Under the pieces are notes generated by a model. That model had not been told where the DNA came from. It did not search any database and was given only the letters and a program-made list of their open reading frames with translations. A program made the translations under genes and the position numbers. A stretch of DNA of 64,000 bases. It comes from Nymphaea colorata. Taxonomy: Eukaryota; Streptophyta; Magnoliopsida; Nymphaeales; Nymphaeaceae. The stretch covers positions 13,604,629 through 13,668,628 of the forward strand of contig NC_045149.1 in NCBI RefSeq assembly GCF_008831285.2, given 5' to 3'. Below are positions 1 to 11,511 of the stretch, piece after piece (within the stretch, counting starts at the first letter, position 1; every line of letters starts with the position of its first letter).

Positions 1-1175
1 TTTTTCAAAGAGGTTAGACACTGTTCTTTGTATTTGAATAAAATGCCTATGGTGGAACAAGTAAGAGAACAAGAGGACTTGTAAACATCCAGGAAAATTG
101 ACATCAATATATAGCAACAGGATTGTAACATCGGTAGATTCAACACAGTTTCCATCTATTTCCCTTTTATAATTCTACTTCCAACCACCCATCTTTCTTG
201 GCACACTCAATCTCTTTCTCGTTAGTCCTTTGTGCCCCTAGAAGCCCAAGTGGGTTATATACGCTGACCTATGCACAAAATATTTGTGCATAGGCCTTGT
301 GATGCTGCCACGTAGTGACCAAAGATTTTGAGATTCGATAAAGCAGATACAAAATGATCAGTCTGGATATATAGGTCGTTATGACTAATATACCCCTCTG
401 AGCGGCAAAGGAGCGTCTCCATTTTTTTCTCACTCATGTCGCTATGTCATAATAATTATCTCATACTCCTGTTGTTATCTCATACCTATTATCTTATGTC
501 TTGTCAATTTCGCATAGCTGCAGTCATTATTTCATACCACGCCCTGACATTATCTTAGATACTATGAATACCAGATAATGACATAGTTAAGAATATTTGT
601 TGTGCATGTATAATGTTAGGGCACATTGAAATAAATGTGCATACTATAGTAGAGTTCACCCCTTAGGTGTATGCTTGTTTTGTACATTGGGTGGCATACA
701 GAACTCATTCCCTGTAGAAACCTGCATTGGTCAGTCGTGTGAAAAAGTAGGGAAGTAGAATGAGGAAAGCAAAACAAGGACAAAAGGTAAAGAAAAGAAC
801 TTGCAAAAAGAGGCATATAAAGTCTGAAGGGCACCTACGGGGAAGTTTGACAATACAAACATGTATCCATTTCCATGAATATGCTCAAAAAATTAGGGCA
901 GGTTTATACAACAGTTTAACCGTCAAAATGTTTCATGAACATGCTATTTTTGTTTCACATCTTGCCCTTTTGATTGGGGATTTGTTTATTATTATTTTTT
1001 ATTTGGTTCAGCCATTTTGGGCATGTGGAGCTTGTGTGCAAAAAGGCCCATTGGTGGAAAACGAGAAGCATAGTGTAGCCCTGCAAAGAGTGTAAAGAAA
1101 CTTTGATGCAAACCAGTCTAATGGCCCCTTCTAGAACAAGCAAAAGGCAAAATTCGATCAGGCTACAAAAAAAAG
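1..1175. other. Anonymous sequence, first part of block A
   Basis: No convincing gene is visible. The stretch is AT-rich, and short open frames on both strands show no family I recognise. It contains several spaced copies of a TATGAGATAAT-like motif (on the minus strand, about 430-600). It is matched in reverse complement by 39450-40772, with base changes and small indels, so it is the end of the A/B duplicated block. The first bases of the window (AAAGAGGTTAGACACTG) find their partner near 40750-40772, so the duplication probably extends upstream of this window. Confidence 0.6.
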
Positions 1176-2590
1176 AAAGAAGAGAAAATCAGTTTTTTTG
1201 TAGTTTAGGATATCTAAATTAAACAAAACATCACCGAGAAAGAAAACTGGCGAGCTTTTCCCATCACCAAAATCAGTTTTCTCGAAGTTTGAAACATACA
1301 AGTTAAAGCAAAAGCAGGTTTTTTCTCTTGCAATTTGCCACATATAAACGGAACCGATGAATCAGAATATCCTTAAAATTATTCAAATGCCTGGTTTTTC
1401 TCTATAAAAGGACAAACGATCCTCAACATAATAGTGATGACCCTTACATTTTGCTATGTTCAAAATAGGCTAGTGCAACAGCCATGTATCCTTTTAAATT
1501 GTCTAAAAAATAAGAAAATACAAGAAACATAATAGTTAACATTACAAAAATTCTTAAAATTAGAAAATTATATATCTGAAATGCAAAAAAAAAAAAATGG
1601 CCACCTCAACAAAAGTTTTAAAGCAAAATTAACTTCAGCCAAGATGGATTATTGTAAGATGCAAATGTTGGTGCTGCTATTTTCTTTAACATGTCAAGAT
1701 GTTCAAATATGAATGTATAAAAAATGCAAAAATTAACTCAAATATTCGTCTCTCAGGTTTTCGCGCTTGAATCTCTCACTTATAGCAAAACCTTTTGCTA
1801 CTTTTGGGTGAGTGGGAGGAAATCCCACTATCCGAGTGAAGGCTGAAGTTCCCTTCGCCCTTCTCCCTTCCTTTCCCCTATTTTCCCAAATTGAGTAGTA
1901 CCCTCGCCATACTTCAACTTGCATATAGGTGCCCCTTTTGCTATTTGGTAGTGACGTTTGAACCTTTTGCACATTTTAAACCAACAGCCCAAGTCATCTC
2001 CTTGAACATGTTGAACTGCATTACTGTAATATTCTATCTATGATATAGGGGTGTTTTTCATGCATGCTTTCACGAGTTTGTTTGAAAATACAAGAGCCTT
2101 TCCCAGCCTTTGATGAATGACGGGAGAGGTCTTCTTGACCAGCTCTCTATAGATGACAGTAACAGTTGCTTTACAAACCAACCCACTGCAATAGATAGTT
2201 GTTGCTACTGCCCGCAGCATATTGCCATTTAAACATTTTTTAAAGGCCAAAGTTTGGCCACTCATTAAAGTAACTAAGGTATAGGTCAATGAGATGGAAA
2301 AAAAAATATTTGAGTTTAATGTCTACTCTTTAAGTTTTTCATTAACATTATAATATTAGAAAAACAGTCACTTAAGCTTGTAGAAGTATATTTTAGCTTT
2401 TTACCACATCATGAATTTTTAATGAAGTACAATGTTATAAAGTTTGGAATCAATGCTTTGATTGCTCGCAATCTATTTAGAACCCGATGATTTAACATGC
2501 ATCTTATTCATAACATGAGTTTTAACCAGAGATAAAAAAATAATGTAAAGTACCTAAACTGGCACTTTTAGTTGGTTTCATCTCCCTACC
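1176..2590. other. Intergenic sequence absent from copy B
   Basis: This DNA has no counterpart in block B because B carries a deletion that begins at about 1175. Two minus-strand open frames of 79 and 83 codons (1733-1972, 2038-2289) are rich in charged residues and are not simple low-complexity sequence, but I recognise no domain in either. They may be exons of an unknown gene or part of a dispersed repeat. The rest is AT-rich with A/T runs. Confidence 0.5.
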
Positions 2591-2851
2591 ATTGAAATGC
2601 CTTCTTCGCTGTCTTCTTCTGTTCTTATGTTTCTTTCCTCCTTAGAACATGGAAGAGAAATAAGACTTGCTACCATTGCCCAATAGGATGATGAGATCAA
2701 AAAGGCAAGAACAAGAATGAATAAACCATTCAATTCAAGGTAGGTTTAAAATGAAGTCAATTAAATGAATGGGAAACAATGCAACTTTAGTAGGAAAACA
2801 CAAATACTATGTTTTTTCAAACAAGAAAAGCAAAACTAAAAAACCATTCCA

Positions 2852-3049
2852 ATGAGAGCACCAAGTAGTTTGATGTCTATAGGAAGATGTTTATCGCCAT
2901 GCTCCATAAACTGAGCCAGAAATGAGAGGATAGATCCCATTATTCAAAACAGGTGAAAACTTTTTCTCCACTATTTCATTTCAAAGCATGTCGGTAGCTG
3001 ATTTTACCACTTTAATTAAGGAGGGTAGCAGAATTTCAGGAGGAATATT
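2852..3049 (-). pseudogene. TOR kinase-like FAT-domain fragment
   Basis: Read on the minus strand, 2936 to 2854 gives FMEHGDKHLPIDIKLLGAL. This closely resembles the segment of plant target-of-rapamycin (TOR) kinase near the start of the FAT domain, which as I recall it has the form FMEH..KPLPIDIRLLGAL. About 95 bases upstream on the same strand, 3049-3032 encodes NIPPEI, a motif that directly precedes FMEH in plant TOR. A plausible acceptor AG lies just before the FMEH codons, so the spacer may be a decayed intron; it contains an in-frame stop. The conserved continuation of TOR is not found downstream. TOR is a very large protein and only about 30 residues are seen, so this is a relic. The identification rests on recalled family sequence without a search. 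Confidence 0.5.
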
Positions 3050-3059
3050 TACACTCTAA

Positions 3060-4190
3060 TATGGCTAAATATCTCCTAAGCTGGATTTCTCAATAGAAAA
3101 GTATCAAAACAGGTGGATTCTTCATTGCTTACCTTTTTTATCTCATCCTTTATCAACAACTCAACCAACTTAAATTCTCTGAGATAAAAAAAATAACATG
3201 GACCAAAAGCATTCATCCAAGAGGGGCACAAGGCATACAAGCACATTGGTATGGTCTGGTATCTCTCACAATGGGACATGTTGGATGGCATATAATGCAT
3301 GTCTTGTGTATTTAAGTGTATTATGCAATGAAAAAGGAGATCACTCACAAGTTTATTAGGCCACCAAGGTTCCTCAAAACATCAGGTATCTGCCAAGTGA
3401 TTATTGTTGAATGACCATAGTAAACATGATAAGAAGAAAGTTCAATAAACATTTTCAGAAAAAAATTGACACTGCAGTATTATTTTTGCAGAGAAAATCA
3501 GATGGCAACATACATGCCTGTCAAAGGAGTTAGCTCTCGTAGATGTTCCAGTAAACTGATTTGCAAAGTAAACTTATAGCAGCCACTGCAAAAAATCCTG
3601 TTAAAATCAATAAGAGAAATTTCAACAACTATGAAGAAAAAATTCCATGTGATTAAAACAGCTACCCTGTGATCAACTGATAGTTTAGTATATGTAAACT
3701 TCAAAGTTACCCAAGGAAGTTAATGGTGATTTAACAGATGATAAAATGAATCTAATGAAGTGAACTGATGGTTCATCGTTCTCCAACTGATGTTTATTAA
3801 TGCTGATTTTTTCACTGAATATCCTTCCACTGGAATGAAATTTGACTCTCTTCTCGACCATAAAAAAACTTACATCCTCACCCTATGAATTTCGTTTGGT
3901 TAACATGGAGGGTACTATTAATGATAGAAATGCTAACACAAAATTTCCTTCTTCTTTTTGGATTAACATATACATAACACCTTGGTGAGAAATGTTCAAT
4001 CAAAGGGATAGAGAGGGCTCACCTTGGTGTTTGTAAGTGCCCTTGTTCAAAGACCACACCATCGTGTGTGTGTGTGTGAAATTCCTAACAAATTCTATAA
4101 AACTTTTTAAAGTCACCCATCAATCTAGTCAATTGTTATAGATTTGTAGTCATGAAAATCACATCCCTCTAGCTAGTTTTTTTTTCTTTT
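3060..4190. other. Possible exon-like islands, otherwise featureless
   Basis: On the minus strand there are short open islands with splice-like borders. One, near 3130-3185, reads FKLVELLIKDEIKK and is bounded by CTCAG and GTAAGC. Another, near 3350-3395, reads IPDVLRNLGGLINL and is followed by GTGAGT. A third near 3510-3580 reads LLEHLRELTPLTGM. They could be further decayed exons of the TOR-like gene, whose N-terminal half is HEAT repeats, or of another helical-repeat protein. None is long enough to assign. A short GT microsatellite lies near 4064-4078. Confidence 0.3.
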
Positions 4191-4334
4191 CAGAAGATCC
4201 CTTACTTTTGTTACAATTGGACGTGGTTAAGTGGATATCTGAATGGTGGAGGGGAACAGTCTGTCTCAATTGGAACTTCCCATTCAAACGCAACAGAGAG
4301 TTTCTTCATGAATGCATCGTTCCATTAAACTAAT

Positions 4335-5290
4335 GGTATTAAAACTATGAATAGAGCTTGTCTAGCTAAACTAGCCTTGGAAGTGTGCTGTTCAAATGAC
4401 TGGTGGGCTAGAAAGGGAGTTAAGAAAGCTTCTTGGTTTTTTAAAGGTGTGAGATGGGGATCGTCCAAAATTAATGGCTATGTGAAATGGGAAATAGCTG
4501 CAGGACATTGAATTCAGGAAGGATCGCTGGTCATCAATTTGCGGCCACTCATATCTTGCAGCGAAGAAATTTGCTTTTTTTAAAGGAAGTTTGAAGCTTT
4601 CTATTGCAGAAGTTCTCCAGTCTGATTTAATCTTACTTCCTACATATAAAAAATTGTTGAAACAGCACTACATTAAAAGACCTATGCTGCAAGAGGGAAG
4701 GGATATCTTATGGATGGACCTAAAATCTGTTGAGCAAATTAGCTTTGGTGATCTATGGAATATGATTAGAATGAAATTTCCTGCTGAAAAGTGGCATGAA
4801 TGGGTCTTGCATAAGGATTACCTCCCTAGATCATGTTGGTTTGTGTATATAGCCACTGTTGACAGATTTCACACATTAAATAGACTGAAACCCAGAGGTT
4901 TTTCTTGTGCTAACAGGTGTTTCATCTGCAAACGCAAAGAGGAGGATCCTGATCTCATATTGTTCTCTTTCTCTCTAGCAGTTAAGGTGTGGACAATGGT
5001 GATTAGGAGGTTCAAGAGGAAAAGAATTCCCCACAGAAACTTTATTGCTGAATTAAAGGCCTAGTTTTCTAACAGGTTTAAGCAAGGCTGGGTTAACAAG
5101 TGTTGGATGGTTACTTTCCATATTATCATTTGGTGCCCATGGAGTTCAAGAAATAGGTTCATGTTTGATAAAACACTAAATAGTATCTCTCCGGAGGCTG
5201 AACTGATTTGGAGAAAATACTCAGAATATTATTTTTGTTTGCTGAGGAATATGGATTCAGTCCTTTATTTGTATAAGATGTGGCTCAAAC
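4335..5290 (+). pseudogene. LINE (L1-type) reverse transcriptase C-terminus, zf-RVT
   Basis: The segment first encodes a stretch beginning NRACLAKLALEV and containing FFKGVRWGSS, matching the part of plant LINE ORF2 just after the reverse transcriptase fold. After a stop, an open frame at 4591-5064 carries the zinc-binding reverse transcriptase domain (zf-RVT): PRSCWFVYIATVDRFHTLNR, then a Cys pair in CFICKRKEEDPD and a W at the end. The following frame (5107-5260) has the usual tail, WCPWSSRNRFMFD. Active LINEs nick DNA and copy their RNA into the genome. This copy lacks the endonuclease and the catalytic RT core and is broken by stops, so it is a dead 5'-truncated remnant. Most of the family identity comes from zf-RVT. 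Confidence 0.8.
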
Positions 5291-7320
5291 TGGGAGTTTT
5301 TGCTGGTGAATGGCCAGAGACCAATGACAGGGAAGCAGTTCCAAATTGTTTGTGGCAAAGAGGATGATAATGTCGGCGTTGCATATGGGATCCATTGGTC
5401 CAGAGGCAAAAAATTAATTTTCAGTCCCTTCTTCCTCTTTGAGCCAAGCGACCACAATGGAGATTGGCTGGTCAAGTGTAACCTAGTGAAGTGTGTGGGT
5501 TCACGAGTGGCAGTGAAGTGCTTCAGCTTTGAAAAAGGCTTACCGCATGAGCTTGGTTTGGTGATCAGTTTCTCGTGTGGCTCCTTGTTATTTCCTATTT
5601 GAAGCATTTTCTTCATAAATATTAGGTGTTTATTGTTCAAGTGGTAGTTCATTCGTTTGTTGTTTCACTAAGTTCACTATGTGAGCTTGTTTTAGTGTGT
5701 TGATTAAAATTTGTTTAAGGAGACTGAATGTCAAAGTTATTATTTAGAAATATTTGGGGTACTGAGACTCTGCCAGATTTTCTCTGCAAAAGCAATTGGT
5801 TATTTGGATTTGGATCTTGTGGGAGTTGGAATTCATGTATATCCAAGGTCCAAATCTCTTACGTTCGCAACAATAGTCTTCCCAGAATTGAGCGATGTAA
5901 ACTGGATGGAAGAGCTTGGGAGCTTGAAAAGGGTATCCAAAATTGAGATTCTAGTCGAATCCCCGAGATTGGTATACTCCAGCATGACTTGATACCTTTG
6001 AAAGATCACTATCGGTGCCTTTCAAACAAGATCATGAATGCATAGTACATGCTTGTTAACAAATTTTGAGCAACAGGCTGACCTCTATATTATGTTGGCA
6101 TTCATGTGGTCGTAAATTTTTCTTCTGGCTGCCATTTTGAATTTTCTTTCATCTGTTTCTTTTACGTTATTCCCTTTTTTGACTGGATGACTCCAGTCAG
6201 TGGATTGCAACCAAATTTGGAGTGTTGTTTGATCCTTCTAAGTGCGCAGATAGAGCTAAGGAGATGGACACAAAAAAAAAAAAAATCAGTGGGCATTGGA
6301 GAAAAGTCTGCTGGGGATTCACATTCCTTGTGGTCATATAATTTAACAAGTGTTGGACGAAGACCTTTCCTTTGATAAAAACAGCATAAAAAGCTGACAT
6401 TTGGAAGTTTTGTGTGGACACCTTCTTTGGATTACAGTGGCTGCAGGAGGTTAAGGCAAAGGTTTGGGTCTGAATAACCTCAAACATGATGTGTGATGAT
6501 GTGTGTGAGAGCCCTCCAAACTCTTTGTTTATTGAAATCACACATGTGAAAGTGGATGGGCGATTGAGTGTTGCTGGATCCTCCTACCAGAGTAATGGCA
6601 TGAAAGATATACGTTGATTCTGTTGGAGCCCAGAGACAGAGTAATGGAGGGGAATTGGCTGCCTTTGAAAGACTTGTAATGTATCACAAAGAGTATGAAG
6701 GAAACTATTTTCATTGTTGCTTCGGCTGATGCACTTGTCCAGATGTTTCATGCTTATATGGAGGGTAGAAGGCCCTGAATGAATTGTAGTTGAGTGAGGG
6801 AGTTAAGGACAGGTTGCAGGTGGAAAAAGGTGATCCTAATGTGAACTTTGGTTTGTTCATTTACTCTCAGCGTAAGGAGAGGAGTGACATTTTTTTTGCT
6901 GGCTAACGTTTATCCAGAGCTGTTTTGTTCTTTCTGTGTCAAGGAGGGTTGAGCCGGCACAATGGTTTGTGTGTTAACCTATTTTGCTGTACAGGCATTT
7001 GCGGGCTAATGGAAAGGGGCCTCTCGCCAGCAAGCTGTTACTGCGATTGCATGATTCCAGTCGGCTTGTATAGGCTTGTATAAAAACAGTTTTGGAGAAG
7101 GAATGAGTAACTTCTCTTCTCGTTGCACACTCTCTTTTCGTTGTGTCCCATTTTTATGCAGCTCTGTTCTTGCCTTTACTGTTTTTGTACCGTTTCTGGA
7201 CGTATCGTCCTTTCTTTTACTGTGCTATTGTTTTCACTTATATATAACACCCATATCAATATCAAATATTCAGGTTATAACATGTGGCATGAAATCATGA
7301 AGTCCTCACCCACACAGAGC
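5291..7320 (+). other. Sequence downstream of the LINE domain, no assigned gene
   Basis: An open frame at 5300-5602 (100 codons) and overlapping frames at 5711-5992 show no motif I can name. A 13-base A run lies at about 6273-6285 and could mark an internal LINE 3' end, but this is not decisive. Near 7076 a TATAAAAA string precedes a T/C-rich region. Because the DNA lies between the LINE domain and the right half of the split repeat, it may be LINE 3' sequence or a further insertion. Confidence 0.35.
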
Positions 7321-7849
7321 TGATTTGTTTTTTACCACGTAGTGGTGGAACGTGTCACTGGTGTAAGTCTATAGCAGCGAAAAACAAACGCTTAATGGCT
7401 GAAATGTGCATGACAAAGGACACCGCTAAATCACCCACACACATCTAATTGGTTTGGTTTTTCCTTGATTCTATCTGAATTTGTTGATTCAGACCAATCC
7501 TGATTAAACTGCACATTAGAAAAGGGTTTGGTGCAGTACCCTTGGTAGTGCCACGGTAAAGGCGACGGTTATTTCTTTCTACTAAACCAACCCAGGATGT
7601 TCGCTTTTTAGTTTAGGATGTGTTTGATGGGTGAGATCGTCAGTCATGCACCTTTGGATCATGAAAGTTGTCTCTTTACTACTACATTGGAAAATGGAAA
7701 AGGAGTGATGGGATTACTTTTCTCCTTTTACACTACGATACAAGAAGGTGATTTTTTTTAAATGCGTAAGTACTATTTATAGGAACATAATCTAATTTTA
7801 TGGTTTGTTCTATTTATTTCATGATCACCAAAACAATGTAAAATTTTAT

Positions 7850-8168
7850 TGAAATAAGAGAGAAAGAAAGACAGGAAACACACAGAGCTTAACCTGGTTC
7901 AGCCTGATCAATGGCCTACGTCCACACACAAGACAACAAAATGACTGCTTTCTCACACTAACAACCAGTTCTGTTCTTTTACAGGTGAGCGAACATTAAA
8001 AAAACATCACCCACCTCCACCATAATAGAACAAAACTAAAGGTAGGAGATGATAACTGTTCATAAAATAACTGCCAACCAACAAAATGAATGACCAAAAA
8101 TTGAGACACGTCTTTATAAAAAATAACTGATCAGAAAGACATGCATAGAACAAACACATTCTTCAACA
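7850..8168 (-). repeat. Copia I 3' LTR
   Basis: This 319-base terminal repeat pairs with 13226-13541 in the same orientation, with scattered substitutions and a few small indels. On the minus strand it begins TGTTGAAG and ends TTATTTCA, the TG...CA rule. The internal border at 8169-8185 reads on the minus strand as a purine-rich tract ending TTGAGGGGGAG, the polypurine primer for plus-strand synthesis. Confidence 0.93.
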
Positions 8169-8850
8169 CTCCCCCTCAAGTGGGGTGTAGAGATTATAGC
8201 AGCCCCACTTGAATTTTAGCTCCTCAAGCCATCTCATATCCAAGCTTTTAGTTAATCCATCGGCAAGCTAATCATTGATTCTAGTGTATGGAGTTGTAAT
8301 CACCCTTTACTCAACCTGTTCATGCACATAATGGCAGTTAATTTCTATGTGTTTAGTGCGCCCATGAAATACTGAATTAGCTGCAATGTGTATCGCCGCT
8401 TGGTTGTCACAATGCATAGGAACTGGTTTTTCAACTTTGAATCTCATTTCACAAAATGAAAGATTTAACCCAAATAAATTCACTCGCTGTAGTAGCCATC
8501 ACTCTATACTCTGCTTCTGTACTGGATCATGACACTGTATGTTGTTTTTTATTTTTCCATGTCACTAAATATCCTCCAACGAAAACACAGTATCCTGATG
8601 TGGATTTTTTATCTGTGCTACTAGCCCAATCAGCATTTGTGAATCCTCTGATATCAATGTTCCCATTTGCCTTATAGCATAATCCTTGACCTGGAGAGCC
8701 TTTCAGATATCTCAAAATTCTATCAATAGCTTTCATATGTATATTCTTAGGGCAATGCATAAACTGACAGACCCGACTAATGGCAAATGAAATATCAGGT
8801 CGTGTTACTGTAAGATAAATCAGTCGTCCAACCAATCATTGATATCTAGA
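8169..8850 (-). pseudogene. Copia I RNase H domain
   Basis: The minus strand encodes the C-terminal Copia RNase H region: GFTNADWA, KKSTSGYCVF and WKNKKQ are all recognisable, followed in other frames by the usual C-terminal tail up to the polypurine tract. RNase H removes the RNA template during reverse transcription. The reading frame ends early (frame 8835-8527) and the tail requires frame changes, so it is non-functional. Confidence 0.85.
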
Positions 8851-8953
8851 AACATCCTACAGAGCTTCATCATCTTCCACATCCAATTTTATGTAGGGTT
8901 CAATAGGTGTCAAGGCAAGTTTGGCTCCAAGTTTTCCTGCTTCCTTGAGAATA

Positions 8954-10009
8954 TCAAGTGTACATTTTCTTTTGAGACATAAAAATGTCTTTCTTTGATT
9001 TATATATTTCTATGCCAAAAAAATATCTCAACTTTCCCAAATCTTTTATTTCAAAAGTTTGGTGAAGAAATTGTTTGGTGGCATAAATATGGTCATCATC
9101 ATTTCCTGTTACAATAATATCATCCACGTAAACAAGAATTACAACTATTGTCTCTTCAGCCCTTTTGTTAAATACTGAGTTGTCTGCAAGACTACGTTTG
9201 AAACCTTTGTCTTCTAAGGTAGTGCTTAGTTTTTGATGCCATGCATGAGGAGATTGTTTAAGACCATATATAGACTTTTTGAGTTTGCACACTAATTTTG
9301 GATTTTCTTCTTGTGGGTGCCCCGGAGGTAATTGCATATATACTTCCTCATTCAAATCACCTTGTAGAAATGCATTTTTTTGCATATGACTGAAACAGAT
9401 TCCAATTGAGATTGCAAACAATAGATAAAATAATTCTGACAGTGTTCATTTTAATAATGGGAGCAAATGTTTCATCATAATCCAATCCAAGAGTTTGAGT
9501 GTAACCTTTTGCTACAAGCAAAATTTTGTGTCGCTCTATGGTAACATCACTATGATATTGGATTTAAAAATCCACCTACAACCAATCACCTTCTTATCAT
9601 TTGGCACTTGAACCAGTTCCCAAGTATTATTTTTGTGAAGAGCATTTAGATCTTCATTGATCGCTTCTACCCAAACACAGTTCTTCATAGCTTCTTGATA
9701 GGAATATGGATCAATAACTTTGGAAATATTACTCAAGTATGCAACATGCTTTGATGATACCTGATCATAACATAGATAATGATTAATTGGAAATGTTTGA
9801 GTAGAATAAGTAATATAGTCTTGCAAATACCTTGGACGATACGTGTCCCTTTGAAATCTTCTCACTGTAGTCTCTAAAATTGAATTTTGGATAGCTTCAC
9901 CCTCATTAGTAATACCATCATCAGCTTCATCTTGATTTGACACCTCATTAAGGTCTGCTTGTGGTTGAGGTGAAGCAATAAACACATCAAACTCTTTGTA
10001 GTCCTCCAT
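8954..10009 (-). pseudogene. Copia I reverse transcriptase
   Basis: Two minus-strand frames cover the Copia RT (RVT_2). Frame 10009-9536 has the leading part with the motif NNTWELVQVP followed by GCRWIFK. Frame 9421-8954 has [33 protein letters not shown] and the catalytic YVDD at 9130-9119. The enzyme would copy the element RNA into cDNA inside a virus-like particle. A frameshift and lost sequence between 9536 and 9421 separate the two halves, so the enzyme is broken although the catalytic YVDD survives. Confidence 0.9.
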
Positions 10010-10207
10010 GGTAGGTGCAACATTTTGGTTTGGTGAATCCCCCTTTCGCTCAATGACCTTAAAGAATGATTCCTACTCATCAAAACAAATATCTCGTGAG
10101 ATCAACACTTGGTTGGTTTCTAAATCGAAGCACCAATATCCTTTTTTGATGAATAATACCCCAAGAAGACACACCGCTTGGCTCTTTGACTTAACTTGTC
10201 AGATCCT

Positions 10208-10857
10208 TTACATTTGACAAAAACTACACCCAAAGGTCCTTAATTGTGTAATTTTGATAGGTCTCTTCATAAGAATTTCCATTGGAGATTTATTATTCAA
10301 ATGTCTTGATGGAAGTTTGTTTATAATATAACATATTGTCGTAACTGCATCACTCCAAAACTTTTTTGGTACTGACATTTGGAAAGTAATGCGCAAGTTT
10401 TTTCTAACAGATGTCTATTTTTTCTCTCAGCCACCCCATTCTGTTGGGCAGTATCCACACATGTAAATTTATGAGTAATGCCACACATTTTCTTAAATTG
10501 ATGAAATTCTTGATTTTTGTATTCAGTTCCATTGTCTGATCTCAGGGTCTTCACACGAGCATTATACTGAGTTTCAATCATCCTAAAAAACTCACAAAAC
10601 TTTGAAAAAACTTCATTTTTAGATTTCAGTAGGTACAACCATGTCATTTTAGAATAATCATCAATGAAAGACACATAGTAATGGCATCCATTATAAGAAT
10701 TAACGGGCGCAGGGCTCCAAACATCAGAATGCACTAACTCAGACAAAGTGTTAGCATGATGTTCTATAGTATCAAATGGTAATCTAGATATCTTGGCATA
10801 TTTGCAAATGTCACACAACTGCAAATTAAAGACTAACTCAGGCATTATAACTTTCAA
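10208..10857 (-). pseudogene. Copia I integrase
   Basis: Minus-strand frame 10857-10321 contains the rve integrase core: LVHSDVWSPAP (first Asp), TLRSDNGTEY (second Asp) and NGVAERKNRHLLE (catalytic Glu). It is preceded by CDICKYAK, the end of the zinc-binding HHCC module. The integrase inserts the cDNA into the host genome. The protein continues in another frame (10396-10208), so there is at least one frameshift. All three catalytic acidic residues are still present. Confidence 0.9.
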
Positions 10858-10860
10858 AGT

Positions 10861-11502
10861 TTAACTTGACACATGTCCAAGGCACTGGTGCCGTAACTCT
10901 CCATTTGATTTAGAACTTGTGACCAGTGCACTACTTGTGTTATCCAACCAATAAACTTCGCAGCATAATTCTCCCTTACTAGTCATCTTCTTCTTTGCAA
11001 TGTCTTGAATAATCACATCAGTTGGAGAGAAAGTAACACAACAATTAAGTTTTTTTGTAAGTTTTGATTTAGATAACAAATTAGAATTCAAATCTGCCAT
11101 GTGCAGAATTTTGTAGCTAATAGGTTGTTTTAAAAATGACATTTCACCAATACCAATCACATGCATAGAAGACCCATTTGCTATAGTAATAGATTTATCA
11201 ATATTATGAGTTGAATAGTTCTTAAGTACATGCCGATCCATGGTCATGTGGTCACATGCCCCAAAGTCCAACACCCAAGTATTAGAAAACATACCTTTGG
11301 GGTTACACAAAGTGGAATTGCTTGCTGATGCAGCCATGGCTTCTTGCTTAACAGATATGTGCTTTAGCAATTCTGAAATCTTTTCTAGGACAGTTGTAGC
11401 ATCATTAGTCTCTTTAGATTTGGTAGCGGCCACATTTGCCAAGGATGAAGTTTCTTTAGATTTTCCAAATGATGATTTCTTAGGGTCTTGTCTCCCATAC
11501 AA
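10861..11502 (-). pseudogene. Copia I protease region with changed active site
   Basis: The minus-strand frame holds the aspartic protease that cuts the Gag-Pol polyprotein. The expected Asp-Ser-Gly triad sits at 11268-11260 but reads Asp-Phe-Gly, inside WVLDFGACDHMTMD. The same position in copy B (39120-39128) is the normal Asp-Ser-Gly. One base change in A therefore probably destroyed the protease after the two copies separated. The C-terminal part leads into the gag_pre-integrase segment with the H..LGH motif (HQCLGH). Confidence 0.85.
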
Positions 11503-11511
11503 ATCTCAACA

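Larger units (their letters stand above)
4200..7840. repeat. Dispersed repeat split by a LINE-containing insertion
   Basis: The left edge (about 4230-4345) resembles 28575-28680. The right edge (about 7500-7840) resembles 28860-29160: both contain the string ATGTGTTTGATGG and, further on, an AACATAAT(C/T)TA motif. In block A near 28.6-29.2 kb the two halves are only about 150-200 bases apart. Here they are about 3 kb apart and enclose the LINE relic. The simplest reading is an old dispersed repeat with a later insertion, roughly 4346-7320. I could not define target-site duplications. The outer similarity is moderate and judged by eye. Confidence 0.45.

Noticed and set aside
8456-8677. Plus-strand frames over Copia I and similar frames opposite Copia II
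   Set aside because: They are antisense to well-supported retrotransposon domains.
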